Source: Burkholderiaceae bacterium | GTDB taxonomy: Bacteria > Pseudomonadota > Gammaproteobacteria > Burkholderiales > Burkholderiaceae_F | Length of the DNA: 55,413 nt | Direction of reading: 5' to 3' | Assembly (NCBI GenBank): GCA_019236735.1 | Contig: JAFAIM010000003.1 | Span: 1-55,413 of the forward strand | Part shown: positions 42,854-51,779 of the stretch, piece after piece | How the letters are laid out: each line of letters begins with the position of its first letter | Numbering within the stretch: the first letter of the stretch is position 1 | Notes under the pieces: generated by a model | Seen by the model: only the letters and a program-made list of their open reading frames with translations | Databases searched by the model: none | What the model was told of the DNA's origin: nothing | Position numbers and translations under genes: made by a program

Positions 42854-43422
42854 TTGCGGCGGCACACAGGGCTCGCGTACTGATCCGGAAGGAGGGTCCA
42901 CGAGGAATTCGACGCAACGAGCGCCAACCCTTTCGGAACTTCGTGCCCCTGACAGACCCATACCAGCGCGGCTGTGGGTGTGATGGAATCCGTAGCCGGC
43001 TGCAAAGCCATTGTCCACGAAGCGGATTCCTTACCTGCCAGTGGCACGAAGTGAACCCCGATCACTCCGTTCCTCACCTCGATGCCGCTCACCCAGGTGC
43101 CGCGAATCGCCTCCGGTCGTGGAAGCCCTGCGGCGGCGTTGTCTGGCGGCAGGGCGCCCCATCGATCGCGAAACTCGCTGACCCTTTTCTCCACATCGAT
43201 CGCCAGCGACATTCCCTCGGAGATTTTGGAGCGGATCACATAGTCTTGATAATTGGGAATCGCAACGGCCGCCAAGATGCCGATAATCGCGACGACCTGC
43301 AGCAGCTCGATCAGCGTGAAGCCGCGCGGTATTCCGATGGCGGGGCAACAGCGTCCTCGACCCAGCGGCTTTCCGATATCGGGGATTCCGGGCATACCGA
43401 AGTCAGGCAGGAGTCGAATCAT
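42850..43422 (-). CDS. Type IV pilin-like protein (minor pilin 1)
   Basis: A 190-residue prepilin. The signal RG^FTLIELLQVVAIIGILAA is followed by the pilin-type stretch VAIPNYQDYVIRSKI. The C-terminal Cys loop is VWVCQGHEVP, 29 residues, PVCRRK. The start is uncertain: ATG 43422 gives a 34-residue leader and overlaps the stop of a small upstream frame (ATGA); ATG 43395 would give 25 residues; neither has a ribosome site. Leaders this long occur in some type IVb or minor pilins. Overlaps the next gene by ATGA. Confidence 0.82.
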   Translation of the reverse strand: MIRLLPDFGMPGIPDIGKPLGRGRCCPAIGIPRGFTLIELLQVVAIIGILAAVAIPNYQDYVIRSKISEGMSLAIDVEKRVSEFRDRWGALPPDNAAAGLPRPEAIRGTWVSGIEVRNGVIGVHFVPLAGKESASWTMALQPATDSITPTAALVWVCQGHEVPKGLALVASNSSWTLLPDQYASPVCRRK

Positions 43423-43559
43423 GAAATCGTCGCTGGCGCCGGATTGCCGATCGTAAAGCCACTCCCACTCTCGTAGCAAGGATCGCCGCGGGGCGCTACT
43501 TCGCTACCGGCACTGGTGTAGTTGAAAACAACGCCTTCGGGCATACAGAGCATTTCCAT
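43419..43559 (-). CDS. Possible 46-residue ORF coupled to the first pilin gene
   Basis: The frame MEMLCMPEGVVFNY to NPAPATIS ends in TGA that overlaps the ATG at 43422 (ATGA). The neighbouring genes in this operon use the same coupling. There is no ribosome site, no membrane segment and no recognised family. It may be a remnant of a longer pilin C-terminus or a leader peptide. It would support 43422 as the pilin start. Confidence 0.25.
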   Translation of the reverse strand: MEMLCMPEGVVFNYTSAGSEVAPRGDPCYESGSGFTIGNPAPATIS

Positions 43560-43568
43560 CGGCGTTGC

Positions 43569-43811
43569 ATGGCGCCTGCGCAACCGGCCGTGAGACTTCG
43601 CAAGAGGCAATGGGAAGCCGTCGTCAAGTCCTTCGAGATATTGAGGAGCGGCTCAGCACTCGGGACGATCGGTGGCTATTTGAAGAGCGACGCGCTCGCG
43701 TCACTAGCAGCCGTTGCACTGTGGATTGTGCTGACGCTTGTTATCGTGGGGCTGGAGGCAAAGGTCGAAGAGTCGCACGACCGAACTGCTCCAGACCGGG
43801 GTGAACCGTAA
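43569..43811 (+). CDS. Possible small membrane protein
   Basis: A frame of up to 80 codons with one transmembrane segment near its end (LASLAAVALWIVLTLVIVGL) and a charged tail (EAKVEESHDRTAPDRGEP). ATG 43569 lacks a ribosome site, and GTG 43590 is an alternative. Divergent from the pilin operon and upstream of a better-supported 38-residue membrane protein. No family recognised. Confidence 0.35.
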   Translation: MAPAQPAVRLRKRQWEAVVKSFEILRSGSALGTIGGYLKSDALASLAAVALWIVLTLVIVGLEAKVEESHDRTAPDRGEP

Positions 43812-43904
43812 TGACGCTGCGGCCGACGTGCGCGCGGGTTGTTTGACGAGCAATTTGCCGGGGAGCGACAATGCCGTCGACACACGAAGGGAAGGAGGCG
43901 CCCA

Positions 43905-44021
43905 ATGAGCGCGCTGTGGGTGTTCCTTGCGGGCATAGCGGTGGCTGGAGCAGCACTTGGCCTACTCGTGCTTCTCGCATCGCGGGGCGCAGCGCGTCGT
44001 ACTGACAGACAGGTCCAGTAA
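43905..44021 (+). CDS. 38-residue single-span membrane protein
   Basis: MSALWVFLAGIAVAGAALGL and the following LVLLASRG form one transmembrane helix, with a basic tail RRTDRQVQ. The ribosome site AAGGAGG lies six bases before ATG 43905, close to ideal, which makes translation likely despite the small size. A negligible N-terminal tail and positive C-terminus suggest N-out orientation. The gene is opposite the pilin operon and convergent with the AsmA gene. No homolog recognised. Confidence 0.6.
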   Translation: MSALWVFLAGIAVAGAALGLLVLLASRGAARRTDRQVQ

Positions 44022-44066
44022 TACCGAAAGCGGCCTGACCAGCCGCCTGGCCGGTCTTCGCGCCCA

Positions 44067-46262
44067 TCATTTCTTCAGCAGACCCTTGAGCGCGTCGCCC
44101 AGGTTCGGCGTGCCTCCGGGCGCCGTCTTGCCGCCGAGCAGATTCTGGACCTGCTGCGTCGCCTTGTTGCGCACCGCCTGACGCGCAATCGACCCCCAGT
44201 CGAGGCGGTACGAAAGCGCGGAAAATGGCCCCGAAAGATGCACCGGAACCGTCACGCCCCGCAGATCGGCCAATTCCCCGCCGCCCTGTCCGGAGAGCGT
44301 GCCAACGACCGACGCTTGCACGGTGTAATCGAGCGAGCCCGCACCGATATCGATCGTGCCGTTGCCCGACAGGCGCAACAGCGGCGATTTGGCCTGCAAA
44401 TCCTTGTTGGTCGCAACCCCGTCGCGGATCGTGAAGCTGCCAGTCAGCTCCGAGAAATCCGTCTTCTCGACGCTGCTGGCCACTTGCGCCTGCGAAGAGG
44501 CGCCGGAGAGCATCGATTCGAACTGGCGCAGCTGCTGGGCGATGTTGATGCCGTGGACCGCGCCGTCGCGCAGCGCGAGCGACGCCGTACCACCCAGAGA
44601 ACGACGCATTGCGCCGACCGTGGCTCCGGCGGTGGTGACGTTCATTTTCACACCGCCGTGACCATCGACCAACTCCTTGCCGCTCAGATCGTGCAGCAAC
44701 GGTCCGATCGAGATTCCGTCCAGCGCCAAGTTGGCTGCGATCCGGTTTCCGTCGGCTTCGATCCGCGAATTGCCGTTCAGCGTGCCTTCGTACAGGTTCG
44801 CGGTTAATGGCGCCACATCGAGGCGCCCGCCAGCGGCGCGTACGCCGACCCTCGCCTTCGCGACCTTCAGCCCGTGCACCTGCAGCGCGCCCACTCGCAC
44901 TTCGCCGGTGAGGTTCAGCGGTTTGAGAGCGGACAGGTCGACCTTCGGGTCCGGCGCGGCTGACTTTGGGGCCGGCGGCGCAGCTGCCGGGCTCGCGCCG
45001 CCGGACGATGGTGGCACAGGTGTCGCCGGCGCCGCTGGCAGGTAGCGATCGAGGTTCAGTCGGTCCACGTCGATGTCGAAACCGATATGCGGTTTGGTGA
45101 ATTCGTGCACGTCAACGCGAGTGGTCGCGTTCGTGTCGTCGAAGCGTTCGCGCAATTGCGCGGAAATCTGCTGCGCGTGCGCATCGACGGACGCCGACCC
45201 ATCCACGTTCACCTTGAGCGACTTCTGCGGCAGCGTGGGCGACTCGAGGTTCACGTCGCCGGCGAGCTTGGGGAGCTCCACTTTCTGCGCCGCCACCGCG
45301 AATTTCAGCGGACCTGCAAGATGCGCCACCACTTTCTGCGGACCTTGCGCCGCATCGAGGTCGACCGAGACGGTGTCGGCCGAGAGCGCGTCGCTCGTCC
45401 CGGCGAGGTTGTGCAGCGCCAGCTCGGCGTGCGCCGCATGCTCCCCAGTGAGCTTTGCTACGAGTTTCAGCAGCTCGCCGCTCGCATGGCTGGGATCGAG
45501 CGCGATCTTCGGCGCCGTCAGCGTCACATCGAACTGGTCCGCGCCGGAACGCCCGCGTGCACGCGCGTCCAGGTCGCGCGCGCCGAACGCCCGGCGCTCG
45601 AGGTCGACGTCCGCGACCGTTTTCAGCGAAAGCTCGACGCTCGCCGGCGGTTGGGTGGTAGCCACCTGCGCGGAAAAGTCGACCGCAGTGGTGGAGCGCG
45701 TGGCGAGCTTGCCCGTCTTCAGATTCAGTTTTGACACCGTGATCGTGTTATGAGCGCTCTCGTCGCGGTAGGTGACCTGCGCATCGACGATATCGATCCC
45801 ACCCACTTCGAACTGCCCGACCACGGTCGGACCACCCGGCTGGCTGGGCTGCGGGGCGGTCTTGGCGCCCGCCCCGCCGGTCAGGTCGTCGACATTGGTG
45901 GTGCCGTCGCCACGCCGCTCGATCGTCGCGCGCAGGCCATAGAGCGACACGGTTCCCACCTCCGCACGCCCGGAAAGGAGCGGCAGCAAAGCGAGTGATA
46001 CGCGAGCACGGTCCAGACTCACGAACTGGCCGTTCGAGCCGCGCTCACTCAGTGTTGTATGCGGCAGAGCCAACGCGATCGTCGGAAACACCGACAGCGA
46101 CAGTGGTCCGTCGAACATGAGCGTTCGGCCGAGTTTGTCGTGCGCCGCCTGCTCGATGTTCGTTTTGTACCGGTTCGCATCGAAGGTGGAGATCAGCACG
46201 GCCACCGCGACCACGAGCAGTGCGACCAGCACGCCGATTCCGATCAGGATCTTTTTCAACAT
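44067..46262 (-). CDS. AsmA family envelope protein
   Basis: A 731-residue protein with an N-terminal membrane anchor (about 4-25, ILIGIGVLVALLVVAVAVLI), the AsmA N-domain (FDANRYKTNIEQAAHDKLGR, TLMFDGPLSLSVFPTIALAL), a long beta-groove-type middle, and the C-terminal AsmA block (about 500-720, LYEGTLNGNSRIEADGN, VDGHGGVKMNVTTAGAT). AsmA-like proteins are thought to move phospholipids between membranes or influence outer-membrane assembly. A Pro/Ala-rich insert occurs near residues 405-435. Ends in LLKK, with no other anchor. Neighbours are unrelated. Confidence 0.92.
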   Translation of the reverse strand: MLKKILIGIGVLVALLVVAVAVLISTFDANRYKTNIEQAAHDKLGRTLMFDGPLSLSVFPTIALALPHTTLSERGSNGQFVSLDRARVSLALLPLLSGRAEVGTVSLYGLRATIERRGDGTTNVDDLTGGAGAKTAPQPSQPGGPTVVGQFEVGGIDIVDAQVTYRDESAHNTITVSKLNLKTGKLATRSTTAVDFSAQVATTQPPASVELSLKTVADVDLERRAFGARDLDARARGRSGADQFDVTLTAPKIALDPSHASGELLKLVAKLTGEHAAHAELALHNLAGTSDALSADTVSVDLDAAQGPQKVVAHLAGPLKFAVAAQKVELPKLAGDVNLESPTLPQKSLKVNVDGSASVDAHAQQISAQLRERFDDTNATTRVDVHEFTKPHIGFDIDVDRLNLDRYLPAAPATPVPPSSGGASPAAAPPAPKSAAPDPKVDLSALKPLNLTGEVRVGALQVHGLKVAKARVGVRAAGGRLDVAPLTANLYEGTLNGNSRIEADGNRIAANLALDGISIGPLLHDLSGKELVDGHGGVKMNVTTAGATVGAMRRSLGGTASLALRDGAVHGINIAQQLRQFESMLSGASSQAQVASSVEKTDFSELTGSFTIRDGVATNKDLQAKSPLLRLSGNGTIDIGAGSLDYTVQASVVGTLSGQGGGELADLRGVTVPVHLSGPFSALSYRLDWGSIARQAVRNKATQQVQNLLGGKTAPGGTPNLGDALKGLLKK

Positions 46263-46308
46263 AGAGCGGGTTCCCGATTCCGTTGTTTGTCTGAATTTCC
46301 CGAAGGCG

Positions 46309-46746
46309 CTACTGCGTGTGGTGCCATCCCAGCAGGGTAAAAGCCCGCCCCCCGGGGAGGCGATATCGCGTGAAATCAGCGATATCGACCGTCATGACCT
46401 CCGTCACCTCGGTTTCGACCGCGAGCCAGTACAGCGAGGCGTCCGCAAAGTCCATCTCGCGTCCACCTCTCCTAGAGTAGCGACGCATCCATCCGACCAT
46501 GTCTCCCAGGTGAAAGGGTTCGAACGGGCAGACGACGACGCCACCAAGTTCGAGCCAGCGCAACAGTTCGTATCGCTGTGGAATCCCGAGCAGGTACGAA
46601 GCCTCCACGACGCACGGCCAAGTCGTCAGCAGCCGCAAGCCCTCGGGGTCGAGAGAGGAGACGAGGTCGCTAAAGCGCCGATGATGGCGATCATCGACGG
46701 AAAACAGCGCAATCAGCGGTCCGGAGTCAATCAGGACGCTTCTCAC
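46309..46746 (-). CDS. VapC-like PIN-domain toxin
   Basis: A 145-residue PIN-domain ribonuclease-type toxin. Acidic residues of the metal site are present: Asp7 in LIDSGPLIAL, Glu in CVVEASYLL, Asp in MDFADASLYW and Asp in MTVDIADF. PIN toxins usually cleave tRNA or rRNA. Its start overlaps the end of the antitoxin gene by 20 bases, so the antitoxin is translated first. It lies 46 bp upstream of the AsmA gene on the same strand. Confidence 0.85.
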   Translation of the reverse strand: MRSVLIDSGPLIALFSVDDRHHRRFSDLVSSLDPEGLRLLTTWPCVVEASYLLGIPQRYELLRWLELGGVVVCPFEPFHLGDMVGWMRRYSRRGGREMDFADASLYWLAVETEVTEVMTVDIADFTRYRLPGGRAFTLLGWHHTQ

Positions 46747-46966
46747 GAAGCTTCGCTTTCATTTTCGCCGACACGTTCTCCGAGCCGGATGGATTGCACG
46801 TCGGCCGCAGACTACGGACCGCCTTCAACAGAGAGGCCGGACTCTTCAGCCCGAGCACGCGCTCGAGCGCGTCCTTGACGAACTCGGATTTGGTGATGCC
46901 CAGGCGCCTTGCTTCCTGGTCGACTTTGGTTTCCAGGGCCGGGTCCAGTCTTACGGTCAGTGTCAT
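46727..46966 (-). CDS. Ribbon-helix-helix antitoxin
   Basis: A 79-residue CopG-type antitoxin. MTLTVRLDPALETKVDQEAR and RLGITKSEFVKDALERVL form the ribbon and helices that bind DNA; the charged C-terminal part should wrap the toxin. ATG 46966 was chosen for GAGGA four bases upstream and the standard N-terminus; the frame is open 14 codons further. It overlaps the PIN toxin by 20 bp. A small operator-like site lies upstream (46982-47002). Confidence 0.85.
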   Translation of the reverse strand: MTLTVRLDPALETKVDQEARRLGITKSEFVKDALERVLGLKSPASLLKAVRSLRPTCNPSGSENVSAKMKAKLREKRPD

Positions 46967-46981
46967 CGTTTCCTCGATGTA

Positions 46982-47002
46982 TTCTAGAAATACGGTAATA
47001 CC
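46982..47002. promoter_or_regulatory. Probable operator of the PIN/RHH toxin-antitoxin pair
   Basis: Two short palindromes, TTCTAGAA (46982-46989) and GGTAATACC (46994-47002), stand 16 to 36 bases upstream of the antitoxin start. RHH antitoxins commonly bind such paired short palindromes to repress their own promoter. The region is AT-rich relative to its surroundings. Confidence 0.45.
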
Positions 47003-47201
47003 ATACACGGAAAACGCTTGAAAGACCGAGGATGGCGGGTACCGTTATTGTGCCTACACCACTCGCGCCCCCATCAATGACCATCTCGAGCCGTCAGGCC
47101 GAATTTGCCGCAGAACTCCTCTCGACATCGACCGATTGAGCAGCCGAATCCGCCAGGTCGGTTGTCTGAGGGGGCATTCTCGACAACCAGCGGGGCCAGC
47201 C

Positions 47202-48308
47202 TCAGACGTTGAACCGGAAGTACACCACGTCGCCGTCCCGCACGAGGTAGTCCTTGCCCTCCAGCCGCATGCGCCCGGCCTCCTTGGCGCCGGCCTCGCC
47301 GCGACAGGCGATGAAGTCGTCGAACGCGATCACCTCTGCGCGGATGAAGCCGCGCTCGAAATCGGTATGGATCACGCCGGCCGCCTGCGGGGCGGTGGCG
47401 CCGCGCGGAACGGTCCAGGCGCGCACCTCCTTCGGGCCGGCAGTGAAGTACGTCTGCAGGCCCAGAAGCGCGTAGCCGGCGCGGATCACGCGTGCCAGAC
47501 CGGGCTCCTGCATCCCCATATCGTGCAGGAACAGCGCCTTGTCCTGCTCGGGCAGATCGGCGATCTCGGCCTCGATCTTCGCGCACACGGGCACGACCGG
47601 TGCCGACTCGCGCGCGGCGAACGCCTGAACCGCGTCCAGCAGCGGATTGCCGGTGAAACCGTGCTCGTCGACGTTCGCCACGTACATCGTGGGCTTCATC
47701 GTGAGCAGGAACAGCGGCCGCAGCGCCGAGCGTTCCTCGGCAGACAGCGTCACCGAGCGGGCCGGCCGCGCCTCGTTCAAAGCGGGCAGGATTTTCTCTA
47801 ACGCCGCCACCAGCCGCATCGCCTCCTTTTTTTCCTCGCCCGCGGCACCGGTTCGGGCGACCTTTGAATAGCGCGAGAACTGCTTCTCGACCGCCTGCAG
47901 ATCTGCAAGCGCCAGCTCGGTGTTCACCACCTCGATGTCTCCGATCGGGTCGACGCGGCCGGACACGTGCACGACGTCCGGGTGTTCGAAGCAGCGCACG
48001 ATGTGGGCGATCGCGTCGCACTCGCGGATGTTGGCGAGAAACTGGTTTCCGAGTCCCTCTCCCTTGCTCGCACCGGCGACCAGGCCGGCGATGTCCACGA
48101 ATTCGACCGTCGCCGGCACCACACGCTCCGGCCGGGCGATCTGCGCAAGGCTCTGCAACCGCTCGTCCGGCACTTCGACGACGCCGACGTTCGGCTCGAT
48201 CGTACAGAACGGGTAGTTCTCGGCGGCGATGCCGGCCTTGGTGAGCGCATTGAAGAGAGTCGACTTGCCGACGTTGGGCAGGCCGACGATGCCGCATTTC
48301 AAGGCCAT
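47202..48308 (-). CDS. ychF: YchF/OLA1 family ATPase
   Basis: A 368-residue Obg-related P-loop protein that, unlike its relatives, prefers ATP and acts in translation and redox stress. [16 protein letters not shown] (P-loop), [19 protein letters not shown] (G3) and the C-terminal TGS domain with ending [18 protein letters not shown] are diagnostic. The NKxD motif reads NVDE, as usual for YchF. In many proteobacteria ychF follows pth directly; here pth is about 6 kb away, separated by malonyl-CoA decarboxylase, modABC and the C13 peptidase gene. Confidence 0.96.
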   Translation of the reverse strand: MALKCGIVGLPNVGKSTLFNALTKAGIAAENYPFCTIEPNVGVVEVPDERLQSLAQIARPERVVPATVEFVDIAGLVAGASKGEGLGNQFLANIRECDAIAHIVRCFEHPDVVHVSGRVDPIGDIEVVNTELALADLQAVEKQFSRYSKVARTGAAGEEKKEAMRLVAALEKILPALNEARPARSVTLSAEERSALRPLFLLTMKPTMYVANVDEHGFTGNPLLDAVQAFAARESAPVVPVCAKIEAEIADLPEQDKALFLHDMGMQEPGLARVIRAGYALLGLQTYFTAGPKEVRAWTVPRGATAPQAAGVIHTDFERGFIRAEVIAFDDFIACRGEAGAKEAGRMRLEGKDYLVRDGDVVYFRFNV

Positions 48309-48578
48309 GGGGGTCGCGCTCGCGCGCTCGCGGACAAACAGCTGATTCTAAGCGTTCATGTTCCGGGACCTTCGCATCGCGCTGTCGTCCGGCTGCCGGG
48401 CGCCACGCTGGCACTCATATTGCGCGCACTGGCGGGTACTCATGTCTCCGGATTCGCTCGTTTCGCACCAATTCCGGGAAATACCGCATTGTGGCGCTCC
48501 GCCACGCCGAGGCACACTCGCCGCGCACATGTACCGGGTCGCCTGTGGAACCCGGCCGAAGGCAGGGGGTCTGAAACG

Positions 48579-49994
48579 ATGATGGAAGCTCCTAGCAAAC
48601 CTTCCTTGCTGCGACGGCTGCTCGAATCGATCGCCGGCGAGCACGCGAACGATCGCCAGCGCCTCGCGGCGCGCGACGCACGTCGAGCGATCGCGTTGTG
48701 CCATGCGCTGCTGTCGGAACGCGGCGACGTCTCCGGCGCGCGGGTTGCGCGCGAGGCATTGGCAGCGTACGGCAGGCTGAACGAGGCAGCGCCCGAGATC
48801 TTCTTCGACATGCTAGCCGAGCAGTTTTCGCCGGATCCGCGGCAAGTCGGGCGCGTCGCCGACGAGTATCGCGAGGATCCGTCGCAATGGAACCTGATCC
48901 GCCTGCAGCGGGCGGTCGAAGCGCCGCGCCAGGAGCTTTTCCGAAGGCTCAACATGGTCTCCGGCGGCATCGTGGCGTTGCTGCAGATGCGCCGGCAGGT
49001 GCTCGCCAAACTGCACGAGCAAAGCGATTGGGCTGGAATCGAAGCCGATTTGCTGCATCTTTTCGCTTCGTGGTTCAACCGCGGTTTCCTGGTGCTCCAA
49101 AGGATCGATTGGAACGCTCCGGCACTGGTGTTGGAGAAGCTGATCCAGTACGAAGCCGTGCACCCGGTCCAGGGGTGGGCCGATCTGCGGCGCCGCCTGC
49201 AGGCGGACCGGCGGTGCTACGCGTTCTTCCACCCGGTGCTGCCGGACGAGCCCGTCATCTTCATCGAGGTGGCACTGACAAAAGGTGTCAGCACGCGAGT
49301 GCAGCCGCTGCTCGACCCGAGCTCCGTGATCACCGATCCGGCGGCAGCCGACTGCGCGATCTTCTATTCGATCACCAACTGCCAAGAAGGCCTGCGCGGC
49401 GTGTCGTTTGGCAATCTGCTGATCAAACAGGTCGCTGAGCACCTGGGGCGCGAATTCCCGCGATTGAAGACATTCGCGACGCTGTCGCCGATCCCCGGAT
49501 TTCGGCGGTGGCTCACCGAAAGCGCGGTGCGAATCCCGGCATTGGGCGAGCTCGTCTCGCGGATCGACGCGCCCGGATGGCTCGACGACGAGATCCGCGC
49601 GGCCGACATGCATCGCGAGCTGGTCCGGCTGTGCGCGCATTACCTGCTGTATGCGAAGCAGGGGCGCGAACCCCTCGATCCGGTTCAGCGCTTCCACCTG
49701 GGCAACGGCGCCCGCCTGGAGAGGCTGAACTGGCTGAGCGACGTCTCCCCGACCGGAATGCAGCGTTCCGTGGGGCTGATGGCCAACTATGTGTATCGCC
49801 TCGACGAGGTCGAACGCAACCACGAGGCGTACGCGAAAGAGGGTCGGATCGCGGTTGCTCGGCGCTTCGAGGTGCTTGCACGCGAGTCGTTGATCGCGCG
49901 CAGCGAGACGGTACTCGTCAACGCGGCGCCAGCGCCAACTCCGCGATGGCTGTCGGGCGAGCCGGTTCGCACGTCGCCCGCTGGGAGTCTCTAG
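48579..49994 (+). CDS. Malonyl-CoA decarboxylase
   Basis: A 471-residue enzyme converting malonyl-CoA to acetyl-CoA and CO2. It has an N-terminal helical domain (about 1-170) and the catalytic GNAT-like domain. The catalytic His is His373 in FHLGNGARLERLNW, and the serine in IFYSITNCQEGLRGVSFGN (Ser264) matches the second catalytic residue of the family; FFHPVLPDEPVIFIEVALT is diagnostic. No malonyl-CoA synthetase or malonate transporter genes are adjacent, so its role may be to adjust malonyl-CoA levels. Start at ATG 48579 (a second ATG follows directly). Convergent with modC, 12 bp apart. Confidence 0.93.
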   Translation: MMEAPSKPSLLRRLLESIAGEHANDRQRLAARDARRAIALCHALLSERGDVSGARVAREALAAYGRLNEAAPEIFFDMLAEQFSPDPRQVGRVADEYREDPSQWNLIRLQRAVEAPRQELFRRLNMVSGGIVALLQMRRQVLAKLHEQSDWAGIEADLLHLFASWFNRGFLVLQRIDWNAPALVLEKLIQYEAVHPVQGWADLRRRLQADRRCYAFFHPVLPDEPVIFIEVALTKGVSTRVQPLLDPSSVITDPAAADCAIFYSITNCQEGLRGVSFGNLLIKQVAEHLGREFPRLKTFATLSPIPGFRRWLTESAVRIPALGELVSRIDAPGWLDDEIRAADMHRELVRLCAHYLLYAKQGREPLDPVQRFHLGNGARLERLNWLSDVSPTGMQRSVGLMANYVYRLDEVERNHEAYAKEGRIAVARRFEVLARESLIARSETVLVNAAPAPTPRWLSGEPVRTSPAGSL

Positions 49995-50006
49995 CGGCGG
50001 CTGCGC

Positions 50007-51089
50007 TCAACGCAATACCGCCGCGGCCTTGATCTGCGCGAACACGGCCTGGCCGGGCCGCACTCCGAGCAGGTTGGCCGAGCGCCGCGTCAGCCGCGCC
50101 AGCAGGCGCGTTCCGCCCAGGTCGAGCTGAACGAGGCTCCTGCCCCGCTCGTCATCCACGCGCGCGAGCACCGTTGCCGAAACGATGTTCAAAATGCTGC
50201 TGGCGCGCGGCGTCTCGAGCGCGATGCTGACGTCGCTGGCGGCAATTCGCACGCGCAGCGGATGTCCGATCTCACACGCGATGCGCGGCAGCCACAGCGC
50301 CGCCCCCTCGAACACCACGCGCGTAAGCGCATCCTCGTGATCCTGCTCTTCGCAACGGGCGAGAACGACGACGGCCGCTTCTTCGCCGTCGCCGAGCGGC
50401 AGGTCGATTCGCCCCGTGATCTCCGCGATGGGTCCGCTCGCGTGCGCGCGCCCGTCGTGCACCAACACGAGGTGGTCGGCCAGACGAGCAACTTCTCGCA
50501 TCGAATGGCTGACGTAGATCATCGGTATCGACAGTGCGTCGCGTAGTCGCTCCAGGTACGGCAGCAGTTCAGCCTTGCGTGCATCGTCGAGGGCTGCGAG
50601 CGGTTCGTCGAGCAGCAGCAGGCGCGGCCGCGTGAGCAGCGCACGGGCGATCGCGCAGCGCTGGCGCTCACCCCCCGAGAGTTGCTCGGTATGCCGCTCG
50701 AGCAGGCCGCCGATGTCCAGCAGGTGCACCGTTTCGTCGAAGCCGACCTGTTCCGGGCCACGCGCGCGGCGCATCGCATACCGCAGATTGCCGTGCACGG
50801 TCAGGTGCGAGAACAGTCGCGCATCCTGGAACACGAATCCGAACGGCCGCTCGTATGGCGGTACGAAACACCCGCTGGTGCTGTCCTGCCAGACCTGCGC
50901 CGCTGCGACGACACGCCCGGTGCAGCGGCGCTCCAGCCCAGCGAAACACCGCAAGATGGTGGTCTTGCCCGAGGCCGATGGGCCGAACAGCGCCGTGACG
51001 CCAGCGCCTGGCAGCTGCAGGTCGACGTCGAGTTCGAAGGCGGGGTAGCGCAGCGCCAGCCGTGCCTCGATCAAACTGGCCTCATTCAT
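50007..51089 (-). CDS. modC: Molybdate ABC transporter ATP-binding protein
   Basis: A 360-residue ATPase that powers molybdate import. Walker A GPSASGKTT (36-44), signature LSGGERQR, Walker B LLLLDEPLAALD and switch His in YVSHSMREV are all intact. The C-terminal ~75 residues form a TOBE/MOP domain (SSILNIVSATVLARV to GQAVFAQIKAAAVL) that binds oxyanions. ATG 51089 overlaps the modB stop (ATGA). Last gene of modABC. Confidence 0.95.
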   Translation of the reverse strand: MNEASLIEARLALRYPAFELDVDLQLPGAGVTALFGPSASGKTTILRCFAGLERRCTGRVVAAAQVWQDSTSGCFVPPYERPFGFVFQDARLFSHLTVHGNLRYAMRRARGPEQVGFDETVHLLDIGGLLERHTEQLSGGERQRCAIARALLTRPRLLLLDEPLAALDDARKAELLPYLERLRDALSIPMIYVSHSMREVARLADHLVLVHDGRAHASGPIAEITGRIDLPLGDGEEAAVVVLARCEEQDHEDALTRVVFEGAALWLPRIACEIGHPLRVRIAASDVSIALETPRASSILNIVSATVLARVDDERGRSLVQLDLGGTRLLARLTRRSANLLGVRPGQAVFAQIKAAAVLR

Positions 51090-51778
51090 TGGCGCGCAGC
51101 TCGGGCGGGCAGCGCCGCTCCAGCGGGGCCGAGCCAATGCATCGCCAGCAAGACGATGAACGAGAACACGAGAAGCCCCACGGACAGACGGCCGGCGCCG
51201 GCGTAGTCCATCGATTCGACCCGATCGTAAATCGCGATCGACAGCACGCGCGTAGCCCCGGAGATGTCGCCGCCGATCATCAGCACGATGCCGAATTCGC
51301 CCACGACATGCGCGAAACCGAGAACCAGCGCGGCCAAGAACCCCGGCGCGGCCTGCGCGACCGCGATCGAGGCGAACCGGTCCCACGGCCCGGCACGCAG
51401 TGTGGCGGCCGCTTCCAGAGCGGTTTCCTGGACGGAGGCGAATGCCGCCTGCAGCGGCTGCACCACGAACGGCAAGGAATACACGATCGAAGCGAGCACG
51501 AGCCCGGGGAAGGTGAAGGCGAGCGTACCCAGCCCGAGCGCGGTCGTCAGGCGCCCGATCGCGCCGTGCGGACCCAACAGCAGCAACAGATAGAAGCCCA
51601 GTACCGTGGGGGGAAGTACAAGCGGCATCGCCACCACCGCAGCGACGACCGGTTTCAGCCGCGAGGCCGTGCGAGCGAGCCACCACGCGACGGGAGTGCC
51701 GATCAGAAGCAGCAACGCGGTCGTGACGAATGCTAGTTCGGCCGTCAGACGCAGCGCGGTCCAATCGTCGGCGCTCAA
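51086..51778 (-). CDS. modB: Molybdate ABC transporter permease
   Basis: A 230-residue inner-membrane permease with about five transmembrane segments. The EAA loop that docks to ModC is AATLRAGPWDRFASIAVAQA, and MPLVLPPTVLGFYLLLLLG and FAHVVGEFGIVLMIGG are typical of ModB. Starts one base after the modA stop and overlaps modC by ATGA, so the three are one operon. Confidence 0.95.
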   Translation of the reverse strand: MSADDWTALRLTAELAFVTTALLLLIGTPVAWWLARTASRLKPVVAAVVAMPLVLPPTVLGFYLLLLLGPHGAIGRLTTALGLGTLAFTFPGLVLASIVYSLPFVVQPLQAAFASVQETALEAAATLRAGPWDRFASIAVAQAAPGFLAALVLGFAHVVGEFGIVLMIGGDISGATRVLSIAIYDRVESMDYAGAGRLSVGLLVFSFIVLLAMHWLGPAGAALPARAARQ

Positions 51779-51779
51779 G

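Noticed and set aside
43565-43804. 79-codon plus-strand frame overlapping the possible small membrane protein
   Set aside because: Arg/Cys-rich with no membrane segment or ribosome site; the alternative frame with a transmembrane helix is more credible.
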